A stretch of DNA of 64,000 bases from Peptostreptococcaceae bacterium (lineage in GTDB: Bacteria > Bacillota > Clostridia > Peptostreptococcales > Peptostreptococcaceae), in assembly GCA_902363255.1 (NCBI GenBank), contig CABIZO010000003.1:620001-684000 (forward strand). The letters are read 5' to 3'. Below the pieces are notes generated by a model. It did not search any database. It was not told where the DNA came from and saw only the letters and a program-made list of their open reading frames with translations. A program made the translations under genes and the position numbers. Positions 60,073 to 64,000 of the stretch are shown here, one piece after another. Within the stretch, counting starts at the first letter, position 1, and each line of letters begins with the position of its first letter.

Positions 60073-61012
60073 TAAATTTGATTTAAAAGAAACATTAATA
60101 AAATATAAAAGTTTAGTAGGGCTACTTACTCTTATAATAGTAGTTTCTATACTTAGCCCTTCATTCTTAAGTACAAAAAATATATTTAATATATTAAGAC
60201 AAACTTCAGTAAATGGAATAATTGCAGCAGGTATGACTTTTGTTATATTAACGGGGGGAATAGATTTATCAGTAGGTTCTATACTTGCCATAAGTGGTGC
60301 AGTTTGTGCCTCACTTTTAGTTTCAGGTAAAGGCATCTTTATAGCAGTTTTAGCTGCTTTAGTAATTGGTGCTTTAGTTGGATTCTTAAATGGTTTTATA
60401 ATAACTAAAGGTAAATTACAACCTTTCATAGCAACACTTGCTACAATGACTGTTCTTAGAGGTTTAACTTTAGTTTATACTGATGGTAAGCCAATAACTC
60501 TTGGAAGTGGCGATTTAGCTTTAAACTTTGGACAAATTGGTGGAGGTAAAATACTTGGTATACCTACTCCTGCCCTAATCATGATAGTGACATTTGCCAT
60601 ATGTGCTTATGTACTTAAAAACACTAAAATGGGTAGATATACTTATGCTTTAGGTTCAAATGAAGAAGCAACAAGACTGTCTGGTTTAAATACAGATAAA
60701 ATAAAAATAGCAGTTTATACTATAAGTGGTATACTTGCTTCTATTGCAGGTATAATAATAACTTCTAGACTATTCTCTGCTCAACCAACTGCTGGTGACG
60801 GATATGAACTTGATGCCATTGCTGCCGTAGTACTTGGTGGAACTAGTTTAACTGGTGGTAAAGGTAAAGTAACTGGAACAATAATCGGTGCATTAATAAT
60901 AGGTGTTTTAAGTAATGCCTTAAATATATTAGACGTATCATCATACTATCAAATGATGGTTAAAGGTGCTGTTATCTTAGTAGCTGTACTTTTAGACAGA
61001 AAAAGTAACTAG
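60044..61012 (+). CDS. rbsC: Ribose ABC transporter permease
   Basis: A 322-residue CUT2-family permease with about ten helices. Motifs: SPSFLSTKNIFNILRQTSVN, GMTFVILTGGIDLSVGSILA, GFIITKGKLQPFIATLATMT, GSNEEATRLSGLNTDKIKIA (the EAA-like loop contacting RbsA), and VVLGGTSLTGGKGKVTGTII. Starts inside rbsA behind AAGGAGGATCACAGGG, so translation is coupled. Forms a homodimeric membrane channel with RbsA. Confidence 0.96.
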   Translation: MSSQVKQQHNKFDLKETLIKYKSLVGLLTLIIVVSILSPSFLSTKNIFNILRQTSVNGIIAAGMTFVILTGGIDLSVGSILAISGAVCASLLVSGKGIFIAVLAALVIGALVGFLNGFIITKGKLQPFIATLATMTVLRGLTLVYTDGKPITLGSGDLALNFGQIGGGKILGIPTPALIMIVTFAICAYVLKNTKMGRYTYALGSNEEATRLSGLNTDKIKIAVYTISGILASIAGIIITSRLFSAQPTAGDGYELDAIAAVVLGGTSLTGGKGKVTGTIIGALIIGVLSNALNILDVSSYYQMMVKGAVILVAVLLDRKSN

Positions 61013-61024
61013 GAGGTAGTTAAG

Positions 61025-61927
61025 ATGTTAAAAAAACTTGCTACTCTAATGATGTCATTAATATTATGTGCATCATTACTAGTTGGATGTGGACAAAAAG
61101 ATAATAGTGATACTAAAAAGATAGGTCTTATAGTATCGACTTTAAATAATCCTTTCTTCGTAGATTTAAAATTTGGTATAGAAAGTGAAGCAAAAAAATT
61201 AGGATATGATGTAGTTGTACTAGACTCTCAAAATGATCCTGCCAAAGAAGTTTCTAACATGGAAGATATATCTGTTAAAAATGTAGATATAGTTTTATTA
61301 AATCCTGTTGATTCTGATTCTGCCATAGCTTCAGTTATGGTAGCTAATAATTTAGATCTTCCTGTAATTACAGTTGACAGAGCTTCTAATGGTGGAAATG
61401 TAGTTTCTCATGTTGCATCTGACAATGTGGAAGGTGGTAAAATGGCAGCTCAATATTTAGTTGAAATGCTTGGTAACGAAGGAAATATAGTAGAACTTGA
61501 AGGAATTGCTGGTTCATCTGCTACTCGTGATAGAGGTGCTGGATTTGACAACGAAGTTAAAAATAGTAATTTAAATATAATCACTAAACAAAGTGCAGAT
61601 TTTGATAGAACGAAAGGCCTTTCTGTAATGGAAAATATCATTCAATCAAAAGGTGATATTGATGCCGTATTTGCTCAAAACGATGAAATGGCTCTTGGTG
61701 CTCTAAAAGCTTTACAAGATGCCAACATGGACGATGTATTAGTCGTAGGATTTGATGCCACTGATGATGCTGTAGCTTCTGTACAAAAAGGAGATATGGC
61801 TGCAACTATAGCTCAACAACCTATATTAATAGGTGAAACTGCTGTAGAATTAGCTCATAGATACTTATCTGGTGAAAAGGTAGAAAACTTTGCTCCTGTA
61901 GAGTTAAAATTAATAGCTAAAAAATAA
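61025..61927 (+). CDS. rbsB: Ribose-binding lipoprotein
   Basis: A 300-residue periplasmic-binding-protein type 1 lipoprotein: signal peptide with lipobox LVGC (Cys22), then IGLIVSTLNNPFFVDLKFGI, the DSQNDPAKEVSNMEDISVKN helix, ITVDRASNGGNVVSHVASDN, and the C-terminal hinge segment FDATDDAVASVQKGDMAATI. It captures ribose for RbsAC at the outer membrane face. Last gene of the operon, 12 bases after rbsC, with AGGAGGTAGTTAAG before it and a strong terminator after it. In many other rbs operons the order also ends with B. Confidence 0.96.
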   Translation: MLKKLATLMMSLILCASLLVGCGQKDNSDTKKIGLIVSTLNNPFFVDLKFGIESEAKKLGYDVVVLDSQNDPAKEVSNMEDISVKNVDIVLLNPVDSDSAIASVMVANNLDLPVITVDRASNGGNVVSHVASDNVEGGKMAAQYLVEMLGNEGNIVELEGIAGSSATRDRGAGFDNEVKNSNLNIITKQSADFDRTKGLSVMENIIQSKGDIDAVFAQNDEMALGALKALQDANMDDVLVVGFDATDDAVASVQKGDMAATIAQQPILIGETAVELAHRYLSGEKVENFAPVELKLIAKK

Positions 61928-61929
61928 TA

Positions 61930-61984
61930 TAAAATAATAAAAGGTCAACATATAAAATATATGTTGACCTTTTATTATTTTATT
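61930..61984. terminator. Bidirectional terminator of the rbs operon
   Basis: AAAATAATAAAAGGTCAACA pairs with TGTTGACCTTTTATTATTTT; it also terminates the convergent SH3 gene. Confidence 0.93.
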
Positions 61985-62781
61985 TCTTCAAAAATTTGTT
62001 TATCTTTTATTCTTATCCATCCATATCTACCTTGTTCATTTACTACTTTTATACATTGATTACTACCATAATTATATAGAGATATCAGCTTAATCTTATC
62101 TCCTTTTAAAAGTGTATAGGCCTTTACATCGCCCATATTAGTTTCATACACTATTGTTTTATATTTAACCTTATATTCTTTTTCCTCGCTAATACCAGCA
62201 ACTTTAACTTCTTTCTTCTCAATATCAGTGATATCTGCATTAATTACTCTTTTATAAAGATAATTTATAGTAATTGGCTGTCCGCCTATAACTTTGCTAA
62301 AATGTCTAAAGTTTGACGAACTATCTGTGCTAGCATAAGCAATTCCTATAGTTCCGTTTTTATTATCATTTTTTACAAGCTTTCCATCTATTACAAAATT
62401 CTCATTTTTATTTTCATCAGAATATGAAAATATATTAGTTTCAATGTTTTCTATTTTGTCTCCTAAAATCACACATATTTCCTTATTTTTATCCATCTTA
62501 TTAAAGTCACATATATAAACACTGATATTTGATTTATCTTTATATTTTTCTTTTAATTTATTATTTACCCATAAATTCACAACAAAATTATTGTATTCAT
62601 CCTTATAAGATTCTAGCTTTATTTCTTCCTTCTTTCCGTCTCCATTTAAATCAAAAATATAAGTTTCATCATTATTTAATTGATTTTTAGATAAATTTAT
62701 TTGAAAAAAGATTTCATCTATTTTTTCATAATTAAAAAATATCACTGTCATCAAAACTACTAAGCCTATAATTTTTTTCAT
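61975..62781 (-). CDS. Secreted or membrane-anchored protein with C-terminal SH3-like domain
   Basis: A 268-residue protein. One N-terminal hydrophobic helix (IIGLVVLMTVIFFNY) acts as signal or anchor. A calcium-loop-like DLNGDGKKEEIKLESYKDE (residues about 45-63) resembles VCBS/FG-GAP repeats, and DFNKMDKNKEICV near 93 repeats the idea. The end (GDVKAYTLLKGDKIKLISLY, QGRYGWIRIKDKQIFEE) matches a bacterial SH3 wall-binding fold. Extracytoplasmic, function unknown. The start has GGTGGAGGTTGTAG. Monocistronic. Confidence 0.72.
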   Translation of the reverse strand: MKKIIGLVVLMTVIFFNYEKIDEIFFQINLSKNQLNNDETYIFDLNGDGKKEEIKLESYKDEYNNFVVNLWVNNKLKEKYKDKSNISVYICDFNKMDKNKEICVILGDKIENIETNIFSYSDENKNENFVIDGKLVKNDNKNGTIGIAYASTDSSSNFRHFSKVIGGQPITINYLYKRVINADITDIEKKEVKVAGISEEKEYKVKYKTIVYETNMGDVKAYTLLKGDKIKLISLYNYGSNQCIKVVNEQGRYGWIRIKDKQIFEEIK

Positions 62782-62909
62782 CTACAACCTCCACCACTCG
62801 ATGAATTTCTCTAAATAATTATATACTAAAAATATATTATATAGGTCAAATATATATTTTTTTATATATTATTATAATTATTCTGTTTTGTAATTAATAA
62901 AGTTTCTCG

Positions 62910-62939
62910 TTGACAGAATCAAGTACATAGTGATAGAAT
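62910..62939 (+). promoter_or_regulatory. Predicted promoter of the ilvB leader
   Basis: TTGACA (62910-62915), 18-base spacer, TAGAAT (62934-62939). Confidence 0.65.
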
Positions 62940-62977
62940 TTTACTAATCAAATTTTCAGATATTTCTAAATATTATA

Positions 62978-63240
62978 CTTAATGCGATGATGAGGAATAA
63001 TACTTTTTATTTAAAGCCCAGAAAGAAGATGGTTGATGAAAATCTTCGTGAGGATAGAAAGAAACTAGCCTTTAAGCAGTGAAAAGAAAAAGCTTTTGCT
63101 TTAGTAGACTTCACCGGAATTTCCACCGATAAAAGGAAACCCTATTTGCTTAATAGGAATTAAGTGCAAGATTTTTCTTGAATTCAGGTGGTAACACGGA
63201 TAATATTCGCCCTAAGCTGACATTCAGCTTGGGGTTTTTT
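62978..63240 (+). promoter_or_regulatory. T-box leader of ilvB, branched-chain amino acid type
   Basis: A stem I region starting ATGCGATGATGAGGAATAAT, the AAGAAGATGGTTGATGAAAA / TCTTCGTGAGGATAGAAAGA arm, the T-box AGGTGGTAACACGG at 63186-63199, and a terminator GCCCTAAGCTG / CAGCTTGGGG plus TTTTTT at 63209-63240. By comparison with the asnA leader (GAAG-AAC), the specifier would be GAAA-CTA at 63065-63067, i.e. a leucine codon. This is a weak reading, and other triplets are possible. Confidence 0.9.
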
Positions 63241-63274
63241 AATACAAGTTTTTAAATGACAAGGAGGTATATTT

Positions 63275-64000
63275 ATGAAAATAAAAGGTGCTGAATTAAT
63301 AATTAAAGCCTTAAAAGAAGAAAATATTGATAAAATTTTCGGATATCCTGGCGGTTATGATATAGATATTTTTGATGCTATCTATAATCAAGATGATATT
63401 GAGCTAATTTTACCAAGACATGAGCAAGGTCTAATTCATGCTGCTGAAGGATATGCTCGTTCTACGGGAAAAGTCGGTGTTTGTTTAGTTACTAGTGGAC
63501 CAGGAGCTACAAATTTAGTAACAGGTATTGTAGATGCAAATTATGATAGTATTCCATTAGTTTGTTTCACTGGCCAAGTTCCAACTTACGTTATTGGAAA
63601 TGATGCTTTTCAAGAAGTTGATATTGTAGGTATTACTCGTGGTATTTGTAAATACTCTGCCACTGTTAGAAATAGAAATGACCTTGGAAGAATGATTAAG
63701 GAGGCATTTTATATCGCTAAAACTGGTAAGCCTGGACCTGTAGTATTAGATCTACCTAGTAATGTGTTAAAAGATTTAGGAGATGATATTTACCCTGAAA
63801 AAGTAGATATCCGTGGCTATAAACCAAGTACTGGTGTTCATATGGGTCAAATAAAAAAAGCTTTTAATTTATTGGAAAAAAGTAAAAAACCTTTATTCTT
63901 AATAGGTGGTGGAGTAAATATCTCTGGTGCTAATAAAGAGTTTGAGGAACTTGTTAATAAAACTAATATTCCTGTAATCACAACTATTATGGGTAAGGGT
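63275..64000 (+). CDS. ilvB: Acetolactate synthase large subunit (N-terminal part, cut by window end)
   Basis: The first 242 residues of a ThDP-dependent acetolactate synthase, first shared step of valine, leucine and isoleucine synthesis. The N-terminal ThDP domain shows IFGYPGGYDIDIFDA (about 22-36), catalytic Glu in LPRHEQGLIHAAEGYARSTG, the TSGPGATNLVTGI loop, TGQVPTYVIGNDAFQEVDIV and KPGPVVLDLPSNV. The central FAD-binding domain has begun (LEKSKKPLFLIGGGVNISGA). FAD binding and a following small subunit (ilvN) are expected beyond the window. The start has AAGGAGGTATATTT. Under T-box control. Confidence 0.95.
   Translation, partial: MKIKGAELIIKALKEENIDKIFGYPGGYDIDIFDAIYNQDDIELILPRHEQGLIHAAEGYARSTGKVGVCLVTSGPGATNLVTGIVDANYDSIPLVCFTGQVPTYVIGNDAFQEVDIVGITRGICKYSATVRNRNDLGRMIKEAFYIAKTGKPGPVVLDLPSNVLKDLGDDIYPEKVDIRGYKPSTGVHMGQIKKAFNLLEKSKKPLFLIGGGVNISGANKEFEELVNKTNIPVITTIMGKG

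Noticed and set aside
1..64000. CRISPR arrays, IS elements, prophage or integrative element
   Set aside because: No regularly spaced direct repeats, transposase or integrase reading frames, or flanking target duplications were seen on either strand.

Overview
The window comes from a very AT-rich, low-GC Gram-positive anaerobe. A Peptostreptococcaceae-type clostridium (Clostridioides / Paraclostridium / Romboutsia relatives) fits best. The indicators are strong AAGGAGG ribosome-binding sites, rho-independent terminators after almost every gene, Rex-controlled AdhE, T-box leaders, S-box, TPP, yybP-ykoY and c-di-GMP riboswitches, lipobox lipoproteins and the GGDEF/HD-GYP proteins. The genus is an inference. 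No phage, plasmid, IS element, CRISPR array or rRNA is visible. This is ordinary chromosome with many small, independently terminated units and several decaying genes.

Layout. 1-7.4 kb (minus strand): a MATE transporter cut by the window edge; metY under a SAM-I riboswitch; a cpsB-like phosphatase / lgt / rsmH operon; and the yfmF/yfmH pair of M16-like proteins. 7.8-15.9 kb: ychF, a NimA-like flavoprotein, a first SstT transporter, an FxLYD protein, a eukaryotic-like Ser/Thr kinase divergent from a regulator gene split by one stop codon, metA, and an AI-2E-family transporter under a yybP-ykoY (Mn2+) leader. 15.9-25.5 kb: thiC under a TPP riboswitch, a second SstT, a radical-SAM protein, unknown genes, an ABC exporter, a wrecked Gfo/Idh oxidoreductase, and asnA under an Asn T-box. 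25.6-36.1 kb: two adhE paralogues separated by a GntP permease with a divergent XRE-cupin regulator, an atypical SHMT and an HD protein. A perfect Rex operator precedes one adhE and a half-decayed Rex site lies at the same distance before the other. 36.6-45.9 kb: a HAD phosphatase, two PAS-PAS-GGDEF-HD-GYP paralogues flanking a split ThrE exporter and a PH-domain protein, metQ under a second SAM-I riboswitch, and an adenine deaminase pseudogene. 46-56.5 kb: a secreted GH25 lysozyme, a second MATE transporter, tRNA-Lys, a cyclophilin lipoprotein, an orphan c-di-GMP-I riboswitch beside a small GGGG/TTTAAA repeat cluster, a GNAT, a TVP38 protein apparently starting at a non-ATG codon, a dicarboxylate/amino-acid symporter, and an internalin-like LRR protein without a signal peptide. 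56.5-64 kb: a lipoprotein pseudogene, the complete rbsKDACB ribose operon, an SH3-domain protein, and ilvB (cut by the window end) behind a T-box.

How the genes work together. Methionine and sulfur: MetA carries Glu111, the residue linked to acetyl-CoA use, and MetY consumes O-acetylhomoserine. metY and metQ are both SAM-riboswitch controlled. Amino-acid supply: asnA and ilvB have T-boxes, and there are two SstT, one Glt-type symporter and ThrE. Redox: two AdhE enzymes regenerate NAD+ under Rex. Signalling: two hybrid c-di-GMP synthesis/degradation proteins and a c-di-GMP riboswitch lie in the same 13 kb, although the riboswitch has no gene to control.

The observations most worth following are the orphan c-di-GMP riboswitch with its repeat cluster, the nonsense-split regulator beside the Ser/Thr kinase, the Mn2+ riboswitch on an AI-2E-family transporter, the paired Rex sites of the adhE paralogues, the divergent SHMT active site, and the probable ATT start of the TVP38 gene. 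I found no complete, previously undescribed multi-gene system.
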